Positions 56,522-64,000 of a stretch of DNA of 64,000 nt are shown here, piece by piece. Each line of letters starts with the position of its first letter. Positions within the stretch are counted from its first letter, which is position 1. The translations under genes were made by a program, and so were the position numbers. Origin of the DNA: Lineus longissimus (Eukaryota; Nemertea; Pilidiophora; Heteronemertea; Lineidae); the NCBI RefSeq assembly GCF_910592395.1, contig NC_088318.1, forward strand, positions 8,682,349 through 8,746,348, given 5' to 3'. The notes under the pieces were generated by a model, which saw nothing but the letters and a program-made list of their open reading frames with translations, made no database searches and had not been told where the DNA came from.

Positions 56522-57653
56522 ATGAAGGCCTTTACAGATAGTAGCTTCACTGAAACCTGGTTGGATGATTCTATTGATAATTCTATTATTGACATTCCTA
56601 ATTTCAATGTGTTTCGTAAGGACAGAGATAGAGAAGGAGGAGGTATAGCCTTATATGTCAGACAAGACCTGGCCTTCAAGCATTGTACTGAATTTGCAAC
56701 ACACTTGTTTGAGGTTCTCTGGATGTGTATTTTTATACCTAAAGGGTGTTTTATGTTAGGCACATTTTATGCACCACCGGATTTGCCAGCTGCACTGGCT
56801 GATGATTTCATTGACTATCTCGTGGCAACTGTTGATGCTGTTAATATCTATAATCCTATTTGTATATATTAACTGGCGACTTTAATGCCAAATCTTCATC
56901 GTGGTATCCCCTTCAAAGAAATAATCCCTTAGGGATTCGATTGTACGATTATGTTATTAGAAGTGGTATCGTCCAATTTATTAAGGAGCCAACCAGAGTG
57001 ACCTTTGATTCTGCAAGCCTTATTGATCTAATTATCACTGACACGCCTGGTATTGTGAGCGATGTCTGGGTAAGCCCACCTATTTTGCGGTGCGACCACA
57101 ATATGATTGGTGCTAGTCTTCAATTAACATGTCCAAAAAAAAGATACGTTAAGCAATTTTATAATTTGGAAAGAATAAATATTGATACCTTACAACTAGC
57201 CCCAGCGGCATTTGATTGGAGAACTTGTCTCTCTGGTCCAACTGCACGGGAAAATGTAGATAGTGGGTGGACAATCTTCTACGTGTAATCAAGGAAAATA
57301 CCCACCTGACCATGATCACTGTTAAGAAAAGGGACAATTCATGGTTTAAAGACTCAATCAGACATGTTATCAATGTTAAACACAGATTATTTCGTCGTGC
57401 CAAAACGCTTAAGACTGCAGCAGCCTGGGCTGCCCACAAGCAAGCCACAATAGATTGTGAGAAAGCAATTTCTCAGGCTAAAAGCAATTATTACCAATCA
57501 TTAGTCGATAATCTGTCAGATGCTACTGTAGCATCCAAAAAGTGGTGGTCAGTAATAGGAGACCTGACTAATAAGAAATCAAATGATGGTATTGTCTTTC
57601 TTAAAGACGATAATGGTAAGAAGATCTTTGATGACCACGGTAAATGCTCGCTG
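56522..57653 (+). pseudogene. Non-LTR ORF2, endonuclease part, truncated at both ends
   Basis: From 56541: SFTETWLDDSIDNSIIDIPN, RDREGGGIALYVRQDL; then in another frame from 56860 LTGDFNAKSSSW, LIDLIITDTPGIVSDVWV, CDHNMIG (the GDFN, TD and DH catalytic blocks of apurinic/apyrimidinic-type endonucleases); then from 57267 a linker (NSWFKDSIRHVINVKHRLFR, VASKKWWSVI) that precedes RT in CR1/Jockey-type elements. Two frameshifts (near 56865 and near 57285) break it. The coding sequence stops at TTAA 57654-57657, where the next element begins, so the RT is missing or lies beyond that element. Same strand as the ORF1 gene. Confidence 0.8.
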
Positions 57654-57926
57654 TTAAAGTGATCTGTGCACGAGAAACGACCTATCTGACGCAATAGTAC
57701 AGCCTCGCTTTCAATTCCCGCGCATACGATAATCAGAACGAGGATGAATGAAACATGGCGCTCCGCTGTCAATCATTGCATGACGTCACTACTATGGAAT
57801 TTTACGACGAAGCGCGATTTGACAGGTAGGTATCAAATTGGCCCGATGATGGTAGTGAAACGAGGCAAATTATGTCATGCGTGTATGGGTATACCTTTAC
57901 TTAGTAATAGAAACCTTGAAACGAAG

Positions 57927-58409
57927 ATGGATGCTGAAGAGAGTGGGGAATTTTTATCAATTTCTGTCATACTTGTGGAACCAGAGCCCGAAGAGTTATC
58001 GGGAGCCGACGAAAGCCGTGCTGGTGCCGATGACCTGAAGAAATGGATGCTCGACATGGGCTTTAGCCCACGGCCACGTTCGACCAGCCCGGTGTCATCG
58101 CCCCTAGGCAGACCATATGAAGCACACAAGGTGGAAGCCGGCGCGATTAGGCCTGTCGGTCCATTGCCGTTAGCATTGAGCACTCCCCAGCGTTTGCCAA
58201 TTTCCCCGACTAGCGGAGCCGAACGTCTGCCAACTCCTCGCCCCTCAAGAATCCCCAGGCCTAGTCCCTCTACTGCTGCTGCTGGATCCTCAACAGTATG
58301 CAAGTGCAGGAACATGTGCGCGACGAAATCATGTCCATGCAAGGAGGTGAAGAAGCAGTGTCACGATATTTGCAAGTGCCTGAACACCAGATGCAAGAAC
58401 CGGGGATAG
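57927..58409 (+). CDS. Accessory gene exon 1: acidic/Pro-rich region and CXC domain
   Basis: ATG at 57927 chosen because MDAEESGEFLSISVILVEPE starts a sensible acidic N-terminus; the frame is open further up. A Pro/Ser-rich linker (about 55-120) leads to a cysteine-rich end: VCKCRNMCATKSCPCKEVKK, CHDICKCLNTRCKNRG. The spacing fits a CXC/tesmin-type zinc-binding domain. A TAG closes the frame, but TAG-GTTGG is also a weak donor, so the exon may be spliced to 58751. The gene lies at the left end of the transposon, convergent with its transposase. The role is unknown; DNA binding is possible by analogy with other CXC proteins. Confidence 0.6.
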   Translation: MDAEESGEFLSISVILVEPEPEELSGADESRAGADDLKKWMLDMGFSPRPRSTSPVSSPLGRPYEAHKVEAGAIRPVGPLPLALSTPQRLPISPTSGAERLPTPRPSRIPRPSPSTAAAGSSTVCKCRNMCATKSCPCKEVKKQCHDICKCLNTRCKNRG

Positions 58410-58750
58410 GTTGGTTTATTTGTCCTCCTCATTGTTCATTGTTATTGCCTCTATTTTTCAAGCATAAACCAGGGTGACCTATAGAGAAGCTCAAACTTTC
58501 AGTGTAAAATAACATGAGAGGTTCCAATTCTCAGTACTGGCCTGTTTTGGTTTTCTGCCGGTGTCCGACACATCCAGAATTTTTAACGTTTGATTGGCAT
58601 ATCAGAGGAAATTCAAACTCAAACTTTTTACACAAAAATCAATTATTTTTATTTAGCCGTTGTTCATTTTCATACAGCTGGCTAAATACATATGCATTTA
58701 CACTTTGTACATTGTATATATTTAAATAGTAATATTTCTTATTGTTACAG

Positions 58751-58855
58751 AGTCAACATTCAACCCGATGCAAGACAAAGGGAAAAGCAGCAGCCCATAC
58801 TTCAAAATGTGCCTCAGCTGCCCCTGCAGTTGCCCTAAATTTATCAATACACCAG
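58751..58855 (+). CDS. Accessory gene exon 2
   Basis: Acceptor TTGTTACAG and donor GTAATATG enclose 105 bases (35 codons, phase 0), SQHSTRCKTKGKAAAHTSKC and an Ala/Leu-rich end. Two more cysteines suggest it extends the cysteine-rich part. Confidence 0.5.
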
Positions 58856-59032
58856 GTAATATGTGATACTAACCTCATTACTTTATTTAAAACCAAAAAA
58901 ATAAATGAATGCCTGGACTACTCTTTAGCAAAGAAATTCACAAAGTAATTATTTATAAATCCCTTGTATTCAAGCTATGATGTTTTTTTACACAGTCATG
59001 CCTTCGTTATAAAAGTTAATTTCTTACCATAG

Positions 59033-59068
59033 GATCAAGAAGATCAACCTGACGCTCAGATTCCACAG
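59033..59068 (+). CDS. Accessory gene micro-exon 3
   Basis: 36 bases, phase 0, between TTACCATAG and GTAAGA, coding DQEDQPDAQIPQ. It is a relative of the next exon, including its upstream intron sequence (ATAAAAGTTAATTTCTT). Confidence 0.6.
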
Positions 59069-59204
59069 GTAAGATACTATTACTTGAAGTTTTTCACTGA
59101 TAGACATATATTGGAAGACAAAATTAAATACATACACAAATAAAATGTAGTGAGTTGCATTACACGTCCTTGCCTAGTTATAAAAGTTAATTTCTTTCTC
59201 TTAG

Positions 59205-59255
59205 GATCAACAAGTTGAGCAGATGCCGCGAGAACCTGGCTCTCAGATTCCACAG
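59205..59255 (+). CDS. Accessory gene micro-exon 4
   Basis: 51 bases, phase 0, between TTTCTCTTAG and GTAAGA, coding DQQVEQMPREPGSQIPQ. It begins DQ and ends QIPQ as exon 3 does, so the two arose by local duplication. Confidence 0.6.
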
Positions 59256-59543
59256 GTAAGATTGTATCTATTTGAAATGTAACAAGTATTCTTAGTATAG
59301 TACTAGCACACATGTGTTGGACTACAAAATTGATTGTGCAAAGCCCAATTTCACTGGATCGCCACAGAAAAGCTACACATGGCCCCAGTGGGAATTTGGT
59401 ATCCGTTAAATTAGGGTGGATGAACAGTAATATCAAAGGAGCCCAAGGGCACTAACAGGTAATTTGATTACGTTTAGTACAAAATACTAGTAACCACTGG
59501 GACTAAGCGTAGCTTAAATTGCTCATGATTTTTTTAATTGCAG

Positions 59544-59831
59544 GATTTAATTGAAGCCATGACCAACCCTGAAGTGTGGGGATTCGTTCAAGCTGTTCTA
59601 AATGACCAGCCTGAGCTCCTCAACCGCTTGGTTCGCTGCCATGAGGAAAACCAGAGAATGGTGAAGAATCAGCCCCACCAACCTATTCCTGCTAATATGC
59701 CACGTAATTGCAAGTGTGGACGCTGTAGGCAAATGCCGTCCGTACGTGAGCAAGTGTGTTGTGGACTAAAGTGGCCAAAGTGTAAAACTCTTGATGACAA
59801 CATTATACAGATTTGCCTGAATCAGAAGTAA
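59544..59831 (+). CDS. Accessory gene last exon: P2X7-tail-like zinc/cysteine domain
   Basis: Acceptor TTAATTGCAG, then 95 codons to a stop at 59829-59831. It starts with a helical DLIEAMTNPEVWGFVQAVLN and ends with PRNCKCGRCRQMP, EQVCCGLKWPKC. The pattern CxCGxCxxMP...E..CC...C is the signature of the zinc-binding cysteine region of the P2X7 receptor C-terminal ('ballast') domain, which also occurs alone in many invertebrate proteins. No P2X channel part is present. All boundaries with the micro-exons are phase 0. Confidence 0.72.
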   Translation, partial: DLIEAMTNPEVWGFVQAVLNDQPELLNRLVRCHEENQRMVKNQPHQPIPANMPRNCKCGRCRQMPSVREQVCCGLKWPKCKTLDDNIIQICLNQK

Positions 59832-59849
59832 CTCGAAGTAACTCATGTT

Positions 59850-60055
59850 GTTAGTAACAGGTTTTCTTGGTGAATCTAATATTATTGTGTAGCATTCAGG
59901 TTTTGGACTCCAGACTGGGAACACACATAATTGGTTTTCCCAGATTGTGATTGTGAGTGTACTTGGATATATAGTGTTATAAATTACAAGAAGTGAACAG
60001 AACTTATTTCTACTGCTAGTCCCTCCCATTCAATTCCCCCCATAATAATACCCTT
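59850..60055 (-). repeat. Diverged partial copy of the 515-bp LTR-like repeat
   Basis: On the minus strand TTATGGGGGG, GACTAGCAGTAGAAATAA, TTCTGTTCACTTCTT and TGTGTGTTCCCAG-CTGGAGTCC follow the order of 23546-23720. Only the first ~200 bases are recognisable. Confidence 0.65.
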
Positions 60056-61069
60056 TACACTGGTAACCATGGCCACTGCCCAGCAAATAACCTACCTGTG
60101 GTAGTCGTAATCCTTGGGTTCTTTCTTGTCACGCAAGACCCATCTTGCACCTCCCTTCGAATAGCCTTTGGTAACGACAAGACGATCATCGTGTCTCTTC
60201 ACCTTGCAGTGAATGTGGTGATTGTAATCAATGGCAACAAGTTTTGTTCTGGTCAACATTGTGTTGTATCTAAAAGAAAACATTATGTCATTGAATGGTA
60301 TATCTAGATATGTATACAACTACCCTACATGTATTACAAGATAATTTAACGTGTCCAATGCTATGTCATGAGAGTGACATTCTCTGTCTCTGAAACAGCA
60401 CTTCAAGTGAGAACAAAATTACAATGAACTTACTCAAAGTGAGTCCTCTTGGAAGCAAACATCGTGATGAGGCCATTGAAGTTCTCAAGTGGACCTGTGT
60501 GATGGAAGCCAGTGTAGTAATGGAGCTTCTTCACCAGTTTTTTGTCCGTTACCACACTTCTGACGGTATCCACTGATGCTCCATCACGAAGAGCCTCCTT
60601 TTCCTCATCCAAGGGACCATGACTGCATTGTCCAGTTGCCCACTCATGAATACCTTGAACATGGTACAGGAGGGCCAACCACGTTTCCTAAAACATATAG
60701 AACGTATGTTTAAAATTTCGCAGTCTCTAAAAGTAAATGCATGTACAAGAAACATTGCAACTCATACAGTGTGTGTGGGGACTAAAACTTTATTCACGAA
60801 AAACCAGGCATTCTCGCAATCAACTGGTTTGATATTATTTTGAGTAATAAGATGTTATATTGAATACTGATGCTGGGTAAGAATATAAATTATTTTACAC
60901 TTACCCTCAATGTATCAACATTGCCTTCACAGGACTGACAACAGTACCAAAAATGGTTAACAACCGGCTTCACCCAATCAAGCACCTTTGATTTCCCTTT
61001 GCCAGCCTGAAAATGAAGTGAAAAATTCTATAATTCACAGGGTTTTATTTTCTTTTATTAACCAATTAA

Positions 61070-61404
61070 AGCGAACTGGAACCGCCGAGCCAGTTCGTAT
61101 GACCTCGTTTTCATTTCCCGCGTATCGGGTGATCAGAACGAGGCATGAATGAAACATGGCGCCTAGCTGTCAATCATTGAGTGACGTCACTACTATGGAA
61201 TTTACTACGAAAACTCATGAATGAAAGATCGCATGACTCACGTGATTCTCACATGATTCTCAATGATAACAAATTGAACTGCGCATGCTCGGGCACTGGG
61301 GGCGGAGCTACAAATTTGAACTCGAATATGAAGTTGGAAGTTCGACTTTCTCGGGCGGTGAAAGTCGAAAAGTTGAATAAATCGCTCGGCGGTTCCAGTT
61401 CGCT
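61070..61404. mobile_element. 335-bp MITE with TTAA target duplication
   Basis: TTAA at 61066-61069 and 61405-61408. Inverted ends AGCGAACTGGAACCGCCGAG (61070-61089) and its complement ending at 61404 pair perfectly for 21 bases. Its inner part GAATGAAACATGGCGC, CTGTCAATCATTG and GACGTCACTACTATGGAATT is shared with 57735-57800. Confidence 0.88.
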
Positions 61405-62994
61405 TTAATGTTTGAGACGACCCGTTTTGTCATCGCCATGGAGATCTGTCTTAAAAAATTAGCCAACAACCTGTTGCCATCTTGCAACCCTTCCTGATGA
61501 CGCTCGGACATTACGGCATCAGTGATATAGGCCTGCCATCACAATGGAAATTGTCCTGGTTAAAAAAGAATCAATCCAAGTGCTATTACATGTACATCTG
61601 TATACCTTGGATAATGCCGCCCCGATTTTCTTTGTTCGGTGCCAGGTGTCGAGGTAATGCCTGATGCCCTGAATGGCATCAATAGCTGCAGCTGTGAGTT
61701 CTGGGAAGTTGGACTTCATCTTTTCTCTCGACTTTTCTGTGTCACCTGAAAATAAAATAAAATAAGTACTTCCAATCAAAGCACTGAATCTTTTTATGGA
61801 TTTCTCTCTGGATTGCATCATAAAGCTCATGTAATCTTTTCACCATTGCAAAGTAACATAAAATTGTTATTAGTCATGATTACTGTGCACAAGGTAGTGG
61901 CATTGGGTAAACACTATGGAGATTCTGTTCTTGGAAGGAAATTAAAAAAAAAAAAACCTTACCAAAACAGCTTCTGACCATGGGGTTGTCATCAGTGGTG
62001 AACGTTGCGATCTTAATTTGATGCCAAGAACGCCAGGCCATGGAATGCCCCATATCGCTTCATAGTTGGACTTTTCCCCTGTACCTGCCTCTTATCTACA
62101 GTCATTAGATGCACAATGTAGCCAGCAAGTGCCTCTTGAAACACATACTGGCAGTAGTGTGCTGAGAAACCTGGAAGGGGAAGAAAATGTTATAGAATTC
62201 AAATGTCGAAGTATATATGAAATAATACCTCACTTATACAAAATATATTACCAAGATTGTAGTATAGTGCAAACCACTGGTTATGCAAGATGGGTTTTGT
62301 GTGCTGTGAAAGTATCTGCCCTCAATGGTAGGCATGTGTGAGCTTACTGAAACCTTGGAAAGACATAACAAAAAATGTGTGATTAGTAATAGTATAGTTA
62401 GTTGCTCACCAGGGCTATCACGACGGCCATTACCACAGATATCCACTGGGATTCCATGAAGCGCCGAGAGCATCATCTCCTGCGTTGTCCCCAGAAACGC
62501 TCCACAACTGGGCTGACATATGCTGCCTGCAGCCGAGTGAACGTTGTTATTGAAGGAAACACCAGTTTCACAAACTTCGCCCACATTGCTACCTTCGTAA
62601 AGTTGTTCCCAGTCATGGTGACAGCAGAACACATTAGCAGGTTAGCAATGTAGACATTGCTGACCTTCTGGCTGGTCTCAAACTTGGCCGCAACATTTCC
62701 CTTCTGACACTGCCGATGAAAAATCATGGTTCCTCCTATCGGTGTTTGGGTTGTCTTTAACACGTCCCCACAAATGCAGCACTCCTTCAAATCGCAGAAT
62801 CTATCGTTGAAAAGTGTTTTCAACTTGGAAGTTGAGCACACAACGAATTCCTCATCAACCATATTCGTCATTTCTTCACACAGCCCCTGCTCAAATTGTT
62901 TGTGGTAACCCACAGGAAGTAACCTGAAAATACATAATATTTGGGTCTGATTGAAAAAATATAAGGAAAAATATCCAAGCATGCCAAGGGTCAT

Positions 62995-63297
62995 GCATGC
63001 GCTGGCACGGTAAACACTGCATGTACATAGTCAGTAATAATTGACAGTCATATCCCTTAGGACGACATCCAATGGCACATGCATATCATACAGAAAATCT
63101 TACAAGAAATCATTAGTTGAATGATGATTTTGTCTTTTGAAAAGTTAGGTCAGACAATGTACGAAGGATGCCTCCTAAGTCAAGTTTAACAATTTAATGG
63201 TCAATTTCAAAGATTTTCTGAAATAAAGAGGAGATGGGCCCCAGCTCTAAATCCACCAATGATCGTCAACGAGTATTTCAAACTTGAGATGACATAC
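62995..63297. other. Transposase intron; no separate gene seen
   Basis: Lies between the second and first recognised transposase exons on the minus strand. Confidence 0.5.
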
Positions 63298-63620
63298 CTT
63301 CTGGAACCAGATTCATTATTAGAGTCTAAAACATCAGGGTGAGATTCCTCAGACATTGTGGTTGGCTCTATACTTGGATCCTCGTCATCAGATGGCTCAA
63401 ACTCGTCCAAATGGTCTTCGCCCAAGGGAAGGTCATCATCTGAATCATCTGTCTGAAGTATATAAAAGGCAGCATGAATTTTATGGTGGCATTTCAACCT
63501 ATCAATGAAAATAAAATGCAATGGAATATTACATTGGTGGCTGTTGTCCATTTGAGACAGGTTTTTTACGGTCATGCTAATTCCCGACCTACCCCGACTT
63601 TTCCCAACATTTCCCGACTT

Positions 63621-64000
63621 GCGGAAAATGCTGCCAAAATATAGTGTATTAATCATCAGAATATTTATATTTGTACTGTTTACATACATATACAGCACGT
63701 CTGTTAATTTCAAGACTTTTGAACGATGCTAAGTTGAGCAAAGCAAGTTACATCTACCCAACCGACCGCAATTTTTCTGCAGGTCGGTAATCTTGGTTAG
63801 TTGTGGTTGTCGCTTCTTGTAAACTGTACATGCATATGGCCTTGTCTGAACCCAGCATAAATTAATTATTGGAGTTGATTTGCTCAACTTGGCATCGTTC
63901 AAAAGTCTTGAAATTAACAGACGTGCTGTATATGTATGTTAACAGTACAAATATAAATATTCTGATGATTAATACACTATATTTTGGCAGCATTTTCCGC
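63621..64000. repeat. Large palindrome at the window end
   Basis: 63621-63742 is the inverted complement of 63879-64000 with two visible mismatches, around a 136-base spacer. Arms begin GCGGAAAATGCTGCCAAAAT. The right arm ends exactly at the last base of the window, so the structure may extend. Confidence 0.95.

Larger units (their letters stand above)
60092..63452 (-). pseudogene. Multi-exon transposase of the TTAA element (Kolobok-like), damaged
   Basis: Minus-strand exons with good splice sites: 63452-63298 (acidic DDSDDDLPLGEDHLDEFEP), 62923-62410 (CCICGDVLKTTQTPIG, NNFTKVAMWAKFVKLVFPS, ICGNGRRDSPG), 62170-61963 (FSAHYCQYVFQEALAGYIVH, TVDKRQ, ATFTTDDNPMV), 61745-61606 (GIRHYLDTWHRTKKIG), 61006-60905 (VKPVVNHFWYCCQSC), 60687-60434 (HEWATGQCSHGPLDEE, GPLENFNGLITMFASKR) and 60269-60092 (LVAIDYNHHIHCK). 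I recall the motif order GDGRxDSPG, DKRQ, D-HP, WH-xK, NHFWWCC, LESFNN, IDYNHH from abundant uncharacterised animal transposases. Lesions: a frameshift near 62485 and a one-base insertion near 62008, and GNGR where I expect GDGR, so a catalytic Asp may be lost. The last exon ends at TAG or a GTAGGT donor. A MITE lies in intron 61007-61605. Confidence 0.7.
57658..64000. mobile_element. TTAA-target DNA transposon (Kolobok-like), right end outside the window
   Basis: It begins AGTGATCTGTGCACGAG straight after TTAA 57654-57657, interrupting the LINE endonuclease linker. It contains a + strand spliced gene (57927-59831) and a - strand multi-exon transposase (60092-63452) running toward each other. 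A MITE at 61070-61404, also flanked by TTAA, shares its subterminal block (57700-57800 versus 61105-61210), which supports TTAA as the family target. TTAA target and the transposase type suggest the Kolobok superfamily; that name is inference. The right terminus should read CTCGTGCACAGATCACT-TTAA and is not in the window. Confidence 0.6.

Noticed and set aside
1-64000. CRISPR-like arrays, since several regular repeats occur
   Set aside because: Repeat arrays are head-to-tail satellites without unique spacers, and the genome is clearly eukaryotic.

Overview
This is eukaryotic nuclear DNA, very probably from a marine invertebrate animal; the phylum cannot be fixed from the sequence. The evidence is spliced genes with GT-AG introns, AT-rich non-coding sequence, and a crowd of mobile elements typical of such genomes: DIRS, BEL/Pao, non-LTR retrotransposons, PIF/Harbinger, pogo, TTAA-target elements and Helentron-type elements. 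There is no operon, CRISPR array, rRNA gene or recognisable tRNA gene.

The only host gene recognised with confidence is on the + strand: three exons of a secretory-pathway Ca2+/Mn2+ P-type ATPase (ATP2C/SPCA family) at 15168-15321, 44369-44539 and 44909-45057. Splice phases join perfectly, so 15322-44368 is one intron of about 29 kb, packed with repeats and a near-complete DIRS retrotransposon. The next expected exon is not in the window, so the following intron is at least about 19 kb. Two small candidate host genes (a signal-peptide exon at 6352-6478 and a basic protein at 10145-10336) are weaker calls.

Layout. 0.2-1.4 kb: decayed pogo-like transposase (-). 1.6-5.0 kb: element with long inverted ends carrying a broken gene with a PIN-like region and a CXC cysteine tail (-). 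12.1-14.8 and 20.2-23.0 kb: two Helentron-associated (HINE-like) elements, the second inserted inside a 145-bp tandem array. 16.7-17.1 kb: MITE. 17.3-18.4 and 31.6-32.7 kb: a second Helentron-like family with internal ~300-bp repeats. 23.5-27.5 kb: THAP-domain gene (-), identical 515-bp LTR-like direct repeats, and a tandem pair of hammerhead ribozyme motifs. 30.6-31.5 kb: MITE with arrays of an 18-bp motif. 33.5-40.1 kb: DIRS element with inverted terminal repeats, internal complementary region, gag-like, RT/RNase H/methyltransferase-like and tyrosine recombinase frames. 48.5-51.9 kb: BEL/Pao remnant (-) split by a decayed Harbinger transposase. 52-53.8 kb: non-LTR RT remnant (-). 54.2-57.65 kb: non-LTR ORF1 and endonuclease part of ORF2 (+), cut at a TTAA by the last element. 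57.66-64 kb: Kolobok-like element with two divergent genes, a + strand spliced gene with CXC and P2X7-tail-like cysteine domains and a - strand multi-exon transposase. A 122-bp-arm palindrome closes the window.

Most protein-coding potential therefore belongs to mobile elements, many nested. The signals most worth follow-up are the hammerhead tandem at 26.98-27.53 kb, the two cysteine-rich accessory genes borne by DNA transposons, the DR3-type nuclear-receptor half-site pairs repeated in one Helentron family, and paralogous empty sites that define two Helentron insertions.
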